36,089 nucleotides of DNA from Actinomycetes bacterium (lineage in GTDB: Bacteria > Actinomycetota > Acidimicrobiia > Acidimicrobiales > JAKAVM01): NCBI GenBank assembly GCA_021817065.1, contig JAKAWH010000020.1, positions 1 through 36,089 on the forward strand, read 5' to 3'. Positions within the stretch are counted from its first letter, which is position 1, and each line of letters opens with the position of its first letter. A program made the translations under genes and the position numbers. Positions 22,801-30,779 of this stretch are shown here, piece after piece. The notes under the pieces are model-generated. The model had not been told where the DNA came from. It made no database searches and saw only the letters and a program-made list of their open reading frames with translations.

Positions 22801-25800
22801 GGTGTTGCTCGTGGCGTTGATCGTCGCTGAATAGGGCACGCCGAGCGAGGCGGGCGGAAGGTATGTCGTGGTGATGGTGTTAGTGGCAGGGGCGGCGTGG
22901 AATGTGAGCGTCAGATTGCCTGACGTGGCGGCATCGGATGCCGAGTCGGTGACCTTGAACTTCAACGGGTTGGCTCCCGCCCCGGTCGGCGTGCCGCTTA
23001 TCGTGCCACCGGAGAGTGCCAGCCCGGTGGGCAGCGTTCCGCTCGTAAGGGTCCAGGTGTACCCGCTTCCGGTACCCCCGGCGGCGGTGAGGCTTGCTGA
23101 ATACGCAACCCCGTTGGTGGCCTGCGGCAAATTGGTCGTCAGTACCGCCAGGGCGGTTCCCGTCGAAAGCGCGGTCCCCGCACCCGACGGGGTCAACACC
23201 GAATTGCCGTCCTCCATCCAGGCGTAAGTGCTAGTCCCCTCGGTTACCACGACGGTCCCCGAGAGGGTTGCCGACTGGGGAGGAGTGGAGGAGTCTGTGA
23301 CCTGGACGGTGAAGGCAAACGTGCCGGTAGCAGTGGGGGTGCCGGCCACCTGGGAAGTGTTGTTGGACACGCTGGTCGGGCAGGCTCCGGTGACGGTGCC
23401 TTGCGGGTAGAGGCAGAGCCCGGGAGGAAGGGAGCCTGCGGATATGGACCAGGTGTACGGGGCGGTTCCGCCGGTAGCACACATCGCAGACTTGAGACCG
23501 GTGCTGATAGCGGTGGAGCACTCCTGGGTGTCGGTGGTGACTGTGGGGAATGCGGTGCCCACGGTGGCCGAAGCCGGGAATGCGCCGTCGAATACTCCGC
23601 TGGCGTCACCGGGAACGCTGATGGTGACCGAGGAGGAGGTTCCCGAGATCACCTGCCCATTTACATCTGCCGCCACGCACATCGCGTTTGTGGCGCACGA
23701 TATGGCGTTGATCGACTCGCCCTTGTCGACCATGGTCGAGGTCCACGCCGATACCGAAGCTTGGGTGGGGTTGCCGGACACGAACACCTGACCCTCTCCG
23801 TCGGCGGCAGCACAAAAAGTGGTCGTGGGGCAGGAAACCGAGTTGAACCAAATAGAGTCCACGCCGGAGGTCAAGGTCCACGCCGAGGCACCCGCTCCCG
23901 GATCGGTGGAGAAGAGAACGTTCCCGGAGGCATCCACCGCCACGCAGAGGGTTGCCGGGGTGGGGGGAACCGCAGATGGGTCGACCGCACAGGAGATCGA
24001 GTCGATCTCGCGATTCCCGTCCACATGGGAAGCCAAGGCCCAGGTCGCGTTGGTTCCCTCGGCAGGATCGGTGGAGGTCATTACGTTGCCGGCGTTGTCC
24101 ACCGCCGCGCACAGGTTGAGCGATGGGCAGGAGATCCCGGTCAGCGGGTTGACCGTGCCGATGCCCTTGGGGCTCCCTGCGGCGAAGGCGCCTCCGTTGG
24201 AGGACAAGGTCACGACGTGACCGATTGCGTCGGCCGCGATGCATACCGTCGACGACGGGCAGGACACCGCGTCTAGCGGTCTCTGGCTGGCGTTTATTGC
24301 CGCGCTGGCGATCGGAGACTTCCAGGGGGGGAGAGCGCCACCCGCCGAAATGGGGATGGAGTCGTGGGCGGCATTGACAATCATGCATGTGACGGCCTGT
24401 GGATCGCAGGTGATCCCGTTGGCGTAACTGGTCACCAGATTGCCGCCGTTCGCCGAGAGTTGAATGGGCCAATTGAGGACTCCGCCCAGGGTCGGGTTAA
24501 CCGACGAGAGCAAGTTGCCCGCCGCATCGGCGGCGACGCAGACCCCCGAAGCCGGGCAGGAAAGGGCAGTGATCTGGTTGGCCGCGGTGGTCCATGCCGA
24601 AGCCGAGGAAGACCCCGGATTGGTGGAGAATTCGACAGATCCTCCCGGGTAGGGTGCTCCTCCGCTGTCGGCGAAGAGGCACACCAAGGTGGGGAAGGTG
24701 GCGCACGAGAGACTCTCGATCTGGTTGGCACCCGAGCGTGGGTCTGCGCCAACCGGGGCGGACCAGGACAGAGCGGGAGTGACGATGATCTGGATGGTTG
24801 CCGACTGGGTCTTCACCGGAGACGAGGAATCACTCACCTCCGCGGTGAAAACCACCGTGCCGGTGACGGACGGGATTCCGGAGACCAGGCCATTGGGCGA
24901 TACGCACATGCCAGTGGTGGAGACTTCGACGGACGGTGCCGTGCAGATGCCGGTGACTGCTCCCGGCACCGTCCAGGTGAAGGGCGCCGAACCGCCGACG
25001 GTACCCAGGTCGCCCAGATAGGTCTCGCCGGTGACGGCGTCTGGGGGGAGGGAAGAGGAGTCGATGGTCAGGCCGGTGGCGGGCTGGTCGATGGTGATGG
25101 GTAGAGTCGTCGTGGCCGTCTGGGCAGGGCTGGAGCCGTCGCTGGCCTCGACGGTGACGAGATAGGTGCCGGCTATGGCGGGGAGGCCGGTGATGACTCC
25201 TGCCGAGCTGATGGTCAGGCCGGCTGTCTGGAGTTGTTGAGCCCCTTGGGTCACGGTCCAGCAGTAACCCTGGATCGACGGAGATCCCCCGCCGGAACAG
25301 GTTGACCCATTCGCCATCGGTGCTCCGTCAGCCGCCGAAAGGTAGCCGGTGTAGGAGGTCCCGACCGTAGCCGGAGGGGGCCCGGAACCGGGCGTGGATA
25401 CATTGAATAGGGAGGTTCCGTGGAGGACGTTGCCGTGGGCATCGCCCGCAGCACAAAGGCTCACCGTTGGACAGTCGACCACTTCGAGGGGCTTGCCGGA
25501 ACTGTCTTGATCGATGGTGGTCCAGGCAGCAGTCGAGTCAGCGATCGGGTTGGTGGAGGTGAGAATGTTGCCGAAGTTGTCGGTCGCCTCGCACAGGGAC
25601 GAGCTTGGGCAGGAGATCGAGGTGATGGAGGGAACCAGGGTGGAGCCAACGTTGGCAGAGACGATCGCGACAAAGGTGCCCGACGCAGTCAATGGCCCCC
25701 CGGCTGCCGGCAGGGTTGAATCGGTCACCTCGACGGTGAAGACATAGGTGCCGGCCACGGTTGGGACGCCTCCGAATGAATTGCCGGTGAAAGACAGCCC

Positions 25801-27765
25801 CGGGGGCGGGGTGCCTCCCGCCACCTTCCATGCGTCCGGGCCCGTGCCGCCTGTGGCAGTGAAGAGGGAAGAGCAACTTGGAGTACCGGAGAAGAAGGTG
25901 TACGGCACGGTTACCGTTCCGAGGGGAAGGCAGGTGGTCGCTATGGTGAGTGGCGCTGCCGTCGGCGGGGGAGGCGCGACGGTGAAGGCCAGGTCCTCAC
26001 TGGCAGCATGGGCTGCTCCGTCGGTGGCGGTGATCTGGATCCAGTAACAGCCCGCTGCTGTGGGAGTTCCAGAGATGGTGCCGGCCGCGCTGATGGCGAG
26101 CCCGGTGGGAGTTCCCGCCCCCGGGACGCACCCGGAGGGCGCTGGCGCCGGTCCGGCGGTCCACGACCAGCAGTAGCCCTGAGTCGACGATGCTCCGCCG
26201 CCGGAACAAATCGAACCGGCGGGCAAGGGCGACCCTCCTGTCGCCGTCATGGAGACGCCGGCTGGGTAGGCGACGGTTTGGACCCCGTCGGGCAGATTGC
26301 TCGTCAGGACGGTCAGCGGGTTGGCTGCATCGACGGGAGCGGAGGTGGACGACCAGGCGCCGGTCGCACAGGCGACAGAGGTGTTGCACGTGAGGATGGT
26401 TCCCGACGCTGTCCCGGCAGCACAAAAGCTAGAAGTCGGGCAGGACGCGGCAGTGAGGGCTACGCCTGGGATGAACAGGATGAACTGACCGGATGCCTTC
26501 AGCGGGGTTCCCGAGCTATCCTGGGCGTTCACCGTGAAGGAGAAGGTTCCGGTCTGTTTCGGGGTACAGGAGAACGTCCCGGTGGTTGCAGAAAGAGAGG
26601 TGGCCAGGCAGCCGGTCGGCAGCGTGGCTCCCGCTGCGATCGACCAAGTGACGGGAGCTGTACCGCCCGCACCGAGGACATCGGTGAATGTCGTTGAATA
26701 GGTGGTGCCGACGATTCCCGGCGGGATCGAGTTGGTGGTGATGGTGACATAGGCGGTGGTAGCCGCTATGACAGTCAAGGTGAGGTTGGCCTGAGCGGTG
26801 TTTCCTGATGCGTCGGTGACCTTGACGGTGAAGGTGTACGTGCCCGGAGTCGTCGGAGTTCCAGAGATCGCTCCGGCCGCCAGCGTCAGTCCTGCTGGAA
26901 GGGTGGTGCCGCCAGCCAGTGCCCAGGTGTACGGAGTCTTACCGCCAGTCGCGACGAGAGTGGCCCCTGCATATGCGGTACCGGCGATTCCCTCGGGAAG
27001 GCTGCTGGTCAGCACGGTCAGCGGTGTCACGCCTTCTATGGGTGGAGCGGAGGCGGAGTAGGTGGCATAGGGAGCGGCAAACGGCGGAACCTGGTTGAGC
27101 GGGAAAGGACCCGTGGAGGTCAGCACATTGCCGGCAGCGTCGACCGCCACGCAGAAGGAGGTGGTCGGGCAGGTGATCGAGTTGATCGGGATGGTGCCAT
27201 CGATGTCCTGGGGTGACCAGACGGTGTTCTGACTTCCCTGGATGCTCGTGGCAGTAAGCACGTTCCCGACGTTGTCGACTGCCACGCAATCGCCGGTGCC
27301 CGGAGCGCAGGAGACGTCTTCGATGATGTTTCCGGTGTCGGGGTAGGGATGGGCTCCGTCGGTCATCAAGACACCGGCCACCACCTCGCCATAGTCGGCG
27401 TACCAGCTCGACGCCTGGCCTTGGGGGTTGGTGGTGGTGAGGATCTCGCCCCCGTTGGCCATCACGCAGAGCGAGGAGGTCGGGCAGGACACCGGATGGG
27501 GGTCTGCCGGCGTGTTGGCGAATGGGAGGGCAGTGTCCACCTGGGAGGGCTGTGAAGCCCATTTGAGGGGGGCCAGGGTGGGGGTCCCCGCGTGGGAACG
27601 GAGGTGGTGGGCACCGGTGGTACCGCCGGTGGCCGCGCCGACCACCGGGGAAAAGCCGACCGAGAGGGCAACCACCGTCCCGGTCGCGCCGGCAGTGCGC
27701 CGCAGCGACCGGAAAATACCCCTCATTGGAAAACGAACCGTACAGACCGCTTCGGGCATCGTCAA
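19891..27765 (-). CDS. Giant secreted repeat protein: Cys-pair repeats, Ig-like domains, GYWL repeats
   Basis: A single open frame of 2624 codons. A signal peptide is seen at about residues 14-46 (MRGIFRSLRRTAGATGTVV, then a hydrophobic run ending VVGA). I count 21 variants of a Cys-pair unit (consensus SCP...fCvAvD..GnvltstnP), spread along the protein, each with two cysteines about seven residues apart and probably disulfide-linked outside the cell. Between them are 11 putative Ig (He_PIG-like) domains with GG..PYtW, LP.GL and GTPt..Gt..FtV.VtDs. Residues from about 2305 hold six GYWL..sDGgvf.fGDA units, possibly a propeller. There is no sortase motif, so it is probably secreted or surface-bound, perhaps an adhesin or matrix protein. 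The TTG at 27765 has GGAGG 9 nt upstream; ATGs at 27759 and 27726 are alternatives. Very high repeat content makes long antisense frames that are not genes. Confidence 0.88.
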   Translation of the reverse strand: MTMPEAVCTVRFPMRGIFRSLRRTAGATGTVVALSVGFSPVVGAATGGTTGAHHLRSHAGTPTLAPLKWASQPSQVDTALPFANTPADPHPVSCPTSSLCVMANGGEILTTTNPQGQASSWYADYGEVVAGVLMTDGAHPYPDTGNIIEDVSCAPGTGDCVAVDNVGNVLTATSIQGSQNTVWSPQDIDGTIPINSITCPTTSFCVAVDAAGNVLTSTGPFPLNQVPPFAAPYATYSASAPPIEGVTPLTVLTSSLPEGIAGTAYAGATLVATGGKTPYTWALAGGTTLPAGLTLAAGAISGTPTTPGTYTFTVKVTDASGNTAQANLTLTVIAATTAYVTITTNSIPPGIVGTTYSTTFTDVLGAGGTAPVTWSIAAGATLPTGCLATSLSATTGTFSCTPKQTGTFSFTVNAQDSSGTPLKASGQFILFIPGVALTAASCPTSSFCAAGTASGTILTCNTSVACATGAWSSTSAPVDAANPLTVLTSNLPDGVQTVAYPAGVSMTATGGSPLPAGSICSGGGASSTQGYCWSWTAGPAPAPSGCVPGAGTPTGLAISAAGTISGTPTAAGCYWIQITATDGAAHAASEDLAFTVAPPPPTAAPLTIATTCLPLGTVTVPYTFFSGTPSCSSLFTATGGTGPDAWKVAGGTPPPGLSFTGNSFGGVPTVAGTYVFTVEVTDSTLPAAGGPLTASGTFVAIVSANVGSTLVPSITSISCPSSSLCEATDNFGNILTSTNPIADSTAAWTTIDQDSSGKPLEVVDCPTVSLCAAGDAHGNVLHGTSLFNVSTPGSGPPPATVGTSYTGYLSAADGAPMANGSTCSGGGSPSIQGYCWTVTQGAQQLQTAGLTISSAGVITGLPAIAGTYLVTVEASDGSSPAQTATTTLPITIDQPATGLTIDSSSLPPDAVTGETYLGDLGTVGGSAPFTWTVPGAVTGICTAPSVEVSTTGMCVSPNGLVSGIPSVTGTVVFTAEVSDSSSPVKTQSATIQIIVTPALSWSAPVGADPRSGANQIESLSCATFPTLVCLFADSGGAPYPGGSVEFSTNPGSSSASAWTTAANQITALSCPASGVCVAADAAGNLLSSVNPTLGGVLNWPIQLSANGGNLVTSYANGITCDPQAVTCMIVNAAHDSIPISAGGALPPWKSPIASAAINASQRPLDAVSCPSSTVCIAADAIGHVVTLSSNGGAFAAGSPKGIGTVNPLTGISCPSLNLCAAVDNAGNVMTSTDPAEGTNATWALASHVDGNREIDSISCAVDPSAVPPTPATLCVAVDASGNVLFSTDPGAGASAWTLTSGVDSIWFNSVSCPTTTFCAAADGEGQVFVSGNPTQASVSAWTSTMVDKGESINAISCATNAMCVAADVNGQVISGTSSSVTISVPGDASGVFDGAFPASATVGTAFPTVTTDTQECSTAISTGLKSAMCATGGTAPYTWSISAGSLPPGLCLYPQGTVTGACPTSVSNNTSQVAGTPTATGTFAFTVQVTDSSTPPQSATLSGTVVVTEGTSTYAWMEDGNSVLTPSGAGTALSTGTALAVLTTNLPQATNGVAYSASLTAAGGTGSGYTWTLTSGTLPTGLALSGGTISGTPTGAGANPLKFKVTDSASDAATSGNLTLTFHAAPATNTITTTYLPPASLGVPYSATINATSNTGAETWTSTGSLPAGLSLDTACTGTTCTVTGTPTAIGSSTFTVTATDTVPTAAAASFTIAVTAPQSINSISCNGIETCVVGDDMGNTFSTQTAASTTLSPPVYPTFTAPPAQTDLPPPSATTNNILAISCPSVVAGVTLCAAGDQSGDLLTSLAPTTPGGWCNATAPPAPPATTPLPSCSATTGIDSPNKILGISCPTTTLCVAVDSVGNIFTTTNADAINPTAPSWTKGTIDPGIQINAISCPTTTLCVAVDNNGGVLWSPNPSGGAATWTSARVDFHTGSVTVRGVPNLSAPLPASAATSMNGLTGVSCSSNLECVAVDAAGNVVTSTHPTGGASAWTLAAVDNAGLTGVSCPLNATFCMAVDSQGNYVDTNNPVGGSNAWSSPTGFIEDTTTSTNLDAGVVINAIDCPSVEMCLATDQTGNVLIGIPNQGLTILSSILPAASVGQPYSEDLTAIGGTAPYSWALPAGSPKITCTASPGSIGLIVPGLCLNPTTGTITGTPTAPSGTPPAPPLPSCPPTIPGLQPYCFGVIVTDSSSPPDSAVTTVSVTVIKSTLAVTTTSLPTAYLDTEYTAIVSATGGAAPYSWSIVGGLLPTGLLLSGSGTSATIFGKPSISGTFSMTLEVTDSSASAQSATAALTLTVSKYPNQVSTQGYWLAGSNGVTFPFGSFGCPGGAATPCLSSLTLPADNPSTCATFLGSQSWIAGMAPTADNRGYWLVASDGGVYASGDASYLGGANPGSATVATNCVVGIAATPDGKGYWLADSAGKIYPFGSDAGSYGDTSSLSLRSPVVGIAATPDGHGYWLVGSDGGVFAFGDAGFHGSTGQLNPSKPPGGSNSVAGSLAAPVVAVVSTPDGGGYWLAGADGAVFAFGDAGFFGSVPGVLASLGAEAGTSIRLASPIISMVATPDGGGYWMIGGDGGVFTFGDATFLGSQGVGAAVPPAVLPSGVSQCNPPFVVGRCQIVGGGA

Positions 27766-27802
27766 CAGGAAATCCCTCCCTCGACCCGTGTTGTCATCCG
27801 CG

Positions 27803-28297
27803 TCAAGCGGGCCTGGTCGAGGGAAGCCCGAGTTTGCGGTGGTCCCAGGATACGGTTCGCTGGACCTTAACCTTGAGGACCACCCTCTTGTGGAGCATCA
27901 TCTCGACGAAAGGCTTCAGTTCTTCGGAGTAGGCACCGTAGTAGCGCTCGTAGAGATTGACCCCCAGTTCCCACATGCGATCCGGCTCGGTGACCGTCTC
28001 TGCGGTCCCCACCAGCTCGACTCCTCGGAGCTCTTCGTAGTAGTCGCCGTCCTCCGCCATGCAGGTGAGGCGGGGGTCGCGGGCCAGGTTCAGTGCCTTC
28101 TGCGCCTTGGCCTTGGTCTCGAAAGCAACGCACCCTTCGAGGAACCCGTACCACATGCCGACTGCATGGATGGTGCCGTCGTGGTTGAAGGTGGCCAGGG
28201 TCATCGGACGGCGCTCATGGAGGAAGGTGTCCACCTCTTCGGGAGTCATGGTGATCAAAGCTCTCTGCTTCACCCCGTGGCCCATCGGCTCGGTCAT
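27803..28297 (-). CDS. PPOX-class (pyridoxamine oxidase fold) F420/flavin-binding protein
   Basis: The 164-residue protein has the split-barrel flavin-binding pattern of the PPOX group: MTPEEVDTFLHERRPMTLATF, then DGTIHAVGMWYGF and a basic KAKAQKALNLARDPRL segment that usually contacts the cofactor phosphate, followed by GVELVGTAE. In Actinobacteria such proteins often use F420 or FMN, or bind haem. Substrate unknown. The ATG is preceded by GGAGGAAC, an ideal ribosome-binding site. The giant gene starts 37 bp after its stop on the same strand and may share the transcript. A divergent gene begins 74 bp upstream, so promoters for both must lie in 28298-28371. Confidence 0.88.
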   Translation of the reverse strand: MTEPMGHGVKQRALITMTPEEVDTFLHERRPMTLATFNHDGTIHAVGMWYGFLEGCVAFETKAKAQKALNLARDPRLTCMAEDGDYYEELRGVELVGTAETVTEPDRMWELGVNLYERYYGAYSEELKPFVEMMLHKRVVLKVKVQRTVSWDHRKLGLPSTRPA

Positions 28298-28371
28298 GTT
28301 CCTCCTTCATGTGGCTGGCAGGAATTCGTCGAGACGGGCCAGCCCCTGGAGTCTAAGATTTCCTTTCAGCG

Positions 28372-29835
28372 ATGGCACGCCCTCCGAAGAGTTTTGACGA
28401 TATTCTCCCGGCAGGCGGTGGCGGCGCGCCCGCGGTGAGTGATGCGCCGGCAAGCTCAGCTCCCGAACCTCCGATTCCCGAGCCAGCCGAGCCATCGGTA
28501 GCGCTACCGCCCCACAAGAGGCGCCGGCCGGTTGCAGGAGATAGCGGTGAGCCGTCGACCCGACCGAGCGGGCCGGGACCCGGTGGCGGCGTGGGACCCG
28601 GAAGTGGGGTCGCGCCCGGCAGTGGCGTGGGTATCGGCGAAGTGCGCCAATCGGGCTCGGGCATCCGGACCCGCCCGATCCGCCACCACGTCGGCCCGTT
28701 CCCCTGGCTGGGACCGTGGCAGATCGCGATCCCGGTCTTTTTCGCAGCTCTCATCGGAATCTCGGTGTGGGTGCTGACCGCGGTGGGCCACGCTCCTTTG
28801 GGGACCGCGCCACCTCCAACTGCCAAGCCGATCCCCATAATCTTCGTGTTCAACAGCTCCCAGGGAACAATCACCAATACCTCGGGTCCCCACTACACCA
28901 TCACCATGAATGGGGTTGCGCCTACCACCCTGAGCTACGGGGGAAGCAGCCTCTCGATGATCCAAGCCAGTGTGGCTTCGACCGCCGACGTCGTGTTGAA
29001 TTGGAAATCCAACCAGTTCGCGGCCAACCCCCCCAACGGGGCGCTGGTGCCCTCGACCCCCTCCTCGGCGGCCAGCTCGGTGGCGGTGTCGATCGACCAG
29101 GTCACCTATGACTCTGCGACTCAGGTGATGACCGTCCGTGGAACACTGGTGAGCGGCAGCTCCTCGGTGTCCAACATCCCGGCGGGATTCGCCAATGCCA
29201 ACTTCTATGTGGACACCGACAACGGACTACCCATCGACGGGTGCGTGATCCAGCCGGGAGTGAACTGTGCCGGATCTGGAGGTGCCACCTACATCAACCA
29301 GGATTTCGCCTATGCCCAGCTGGCCGGGTCCAACTTCTCGGCGGCCAACCTGTCGGAGTCCAATTTGGAGAACTCAAACTTCTCCGGAGCCAAGATGGGC
29401 AATGCGGTGATCACCGGTGCCAACCTCACCAACGCCAACTTCTCGTTCGCCAACCTCACCAACGCCAACCTGAACAACGCCAACCTGACCGACGCCACCC
29501 TGTATTCGGCCGGTGCGCAGAGCGCGCTCCTTCGAGGAGCAAACCTCTCGGGGACCAATCTCTCCGCGGCCAACCTGGCCGGTGCCGATCTATCCAATGC
29601 CGATATGTCGGCCGTCCTGGTGCACTCGACCAACTTCACCAACGCCAACTTGACCGGTGCCAACCTCACCAACGCGAACCTATCGGATTCCGATTTTACC
29701 GACGCCAATCTCACCGACACCAATCTCACCGACGCCAATCTCAACGGCTCGGGAATGCTGAACGCCAATATGACCGGCGCCTTCTTCTGCAATACGACCA
29801 TGCCCGATGGGGTGGTGCAGAATCCGGGCTGCTAG
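28372..29835 (+). CDS. Pentapeptide-repeat membrane protein
   Basis: The 487-residue protein starts at an ATG. Residues 1-100 are Pro/Gly-rich and disordered with a basic KRRR at 49-52. One membrane helix follows (about 117-138, IAIPVFFAALIGISVWVLTAV), predicting a cytoplasmic N-terminus and an exported remainder. A beta-rich region spans 150-300, and roughly 315-470 is a run of pentapeptide repeats of the A(N/D)LxN type (for example GANLTNANFS), which fold as a right-handed quadrilateral helix. Such repeats can mimic DNA (gyrase protection), but an exported, Asn/Thr-rich version suggests a surface or envelope role. A short C-terminal tail has two cysteines. The gene end, including its stop codon, is repeated in the 37-bp tandem array just downstream. 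Confidence 0.85.
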   Translation: MARPPKSFDDILPAGGGGAPAVSDAPASSAPEPPIPEPAEPSVALPPHKRRRPVAGDSGEPSTRPSGPGPGGGVGPGSGVAPGSGVGIGEVRQSGSGIRTRPIRHHVGPFPWLGPWQIAIPVFFAALIGISVWVLTAVGHAPLGTAPPPTAKPIPIIFVFNSSQGTITNTSGPHYTITMNGVAPTTLSYGGSSLSMIQASVASTADVVLNWKSNQFAANPPNGALVPSTPSSAASSVAVSIDQVTYDSATQVMTVRGTLVSGSSSVSNIPAGFANANFYVDTDNGLPIDGCVIQPGVNCAGSGGATYINQDFAYAQLAGSNFSAANLSESNLENSNFSGAKMGNAVITGANLTNANFSFANLTNANLNNANLTDATLYSAGAQSALLRGANLSGTNLSAANLAGADLSNADMSAVLVHSTNFTNANLTGANLTNANLSDSDFTDANLTDTNLTDANLNGSGMLNANMTGAFFCNTTMPDGVVQNPGC

Positions 29836-29909
29836 GCAGGCCCGGATCAGGAGGTAGGGACCGGGCTGCTAGGCAGGCCCGGATCAGGAGGTAGGGACCG
29901 GGCTGCTAG
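29824..29909. repeat. 37-bp tandem repeat at the pentapeptide gene end
   Basis: Units at 29824-29860 and 29861-29897 are identical and a 12-bp partial copy follows at 29898-29909. Each begins CCGGGCTGCTAG, the last codons and stop of the pentapeptide gene. The array fills most of the 104-bp gap between this gene and the convergent acetyltransferase. The arms CCGGGC and GCCCGG within a unit can pair, so it may also act as a terminator. Confidence 0.92.
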
Positions 29910-29939
29910 CGCCGCCGCGGAGGTAGTGGGAGCCGGCCC

Positions 29940-30452
29940 TTACGAGCTGGGGGCCATCAATCGATCTCGCAGCGACCTGAGAGCGAAGATCAGGCGATCC
30001 GGACGGCCTTCGATCTGTTCGAACCCATGGTGGACGTAGAAGCTGACTGCCCTGTCATTGCTCGCATCGACGACAGCAAGGCGCCCGCCGCCTGCTTTAG
30101 AGAGTTGCGCGATCCTCATCAGGGCACTGAGAAGCAGCTGCGAGCCGAGGTGTTGACCATGCAAGGCTTGATCGAGCGCCAATCGGGCGATCAGGTAACA
30201 GGGGATGCTGTCGACAAGTCCTCGGCCCTGCCTCCTCGTTAGCGAATCGCGCTCAATTATGTACGGCATGATCGCGTAGAAGCCCAGCACCGTTCCATCG
30301 CCACGATGCCACACGTAGGTTCGGGTGATGTTCCGCCCGTCGCTGCCCCGGGCAGCCTTGAGCAACCAGTCATCGAGGTTTGCCTGACCGCTCGAAAAGC
30401 GCGACGCGTCGTGGCTATCGCCGAAGACCTCGCACGTGAACTCCGCCGGCAA
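29940..30452 (-). CDS. GNAT acetyltransferase toxin (TacT-like)
   Basis: The 170-residue protein follows the TacT/AtaT-type pattern: an early FSSGQANLDDWLLK (the family's F.cg...LndwL), RTYVWHRGDG, the LARLALDQALHGQHLGSQLL stretch with the acetyl-CoA-binding loop (about 98-106), and SFYVHHGFEQI with Tyr139, the conserved general acid. Toxins of this family acetylate the amino group of charged tRNA and block translation. It starts at a TTG 8 bp after the stop of a DUF1778-type antitoxin, the usual antitoxin-first order. It is intact. The target amino acid cannot be read. Confidence 0.88.
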   Translation of the reverse strand: MPAEFTCEVFGDSHDASRFSSGQANLDDWLLKAARGSDGRNITRTYVWHRGDGTVLGFYAIMPYIIERDSLTRRQGRGLVDSIPCYLIARLALDQALHGQHLGSQLLLSALMRIAQLSKAGGGRLAVVDASNDRAVSFYVHHGFEQIEGRPDRLIFALRSLRDRLMAPSS

Positions 30453-30460
30453 TATCCAAC

Positions 30461-30730
30461 TCAGCGGTTATCGAAGCGCGCGTGGTCCAGCGCACTGGCG
30501 AGGGGTGGTGCCAGCGGCGCCGGGGAGTCGAGGGCGGCCAGCATTCGGTCGAAGGCTTCTCTTGCGACCGCCATCGACGAATGGGCATAGAGGATCTCCT
30601 CGGCTCGGTCGTCGGCACTTCTCGTCAAGAGAGCCGATATCGAAATGCCCTCCAGGGCCGCAGCTCGCTCGTAGGTGCTGCGCTGATGATCGGTCACCCG
30701 CACGTTCAGAATCTTCGACTTCGTCTCCAT
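30461..30730 (-). CDS. DUF1778 ribbon-helix-helix antitoxin (TacA-like)
   Basis: The ATG at 30730 gives 89 residues starting METKSKILNVRVTDHQR; a further start seven codons upstream would run into the operator. Residues 5-45 form a ribbon-helix-helix DNA-binding region (KILNVRV strand, then STYERAAALEGISISALLT), and the C-terminal half is the toxin-neutralising tail. In TacA/TacT systems the antitoxin and complex repress their own promoter; the 14-bp palindrome 9 bp upstream fits this. It precedes the acetyltransferase by 8 bp. Confidence 0.85.
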   Translation of the reverse strand: METKSKILNVRVTDHQRSTYERAAALEGISISALLTRSADDRAEEILYAHSSMAVAREAFDRMLAALDSPAPLAPPLASALDHARFDNR

Positions 30731-30738
30731 GTATGGAC

Positions 30739-30775
30739 AATGTATATACATTCCGTAAGCGGGTCAAGAGCGCGA
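30739..30775 (-). promoter_or_regulatory. Promoter and palindromic operator of the TA pair
   Basis: AATGTATATACATT (30739-30752) is a perfect palindrome. On the minus strand TTGACC is 17 bp from TACATT, forming a plausible -35/-10 pair whose -10 lies inside the palindrome, so binding would block transcription. A further ATGTAT half-site lies at 30729-30734. This suits autorepression by the RHH antitoxin. Confidence 0.6.
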
Positions 30776-30779
30776 ACGA

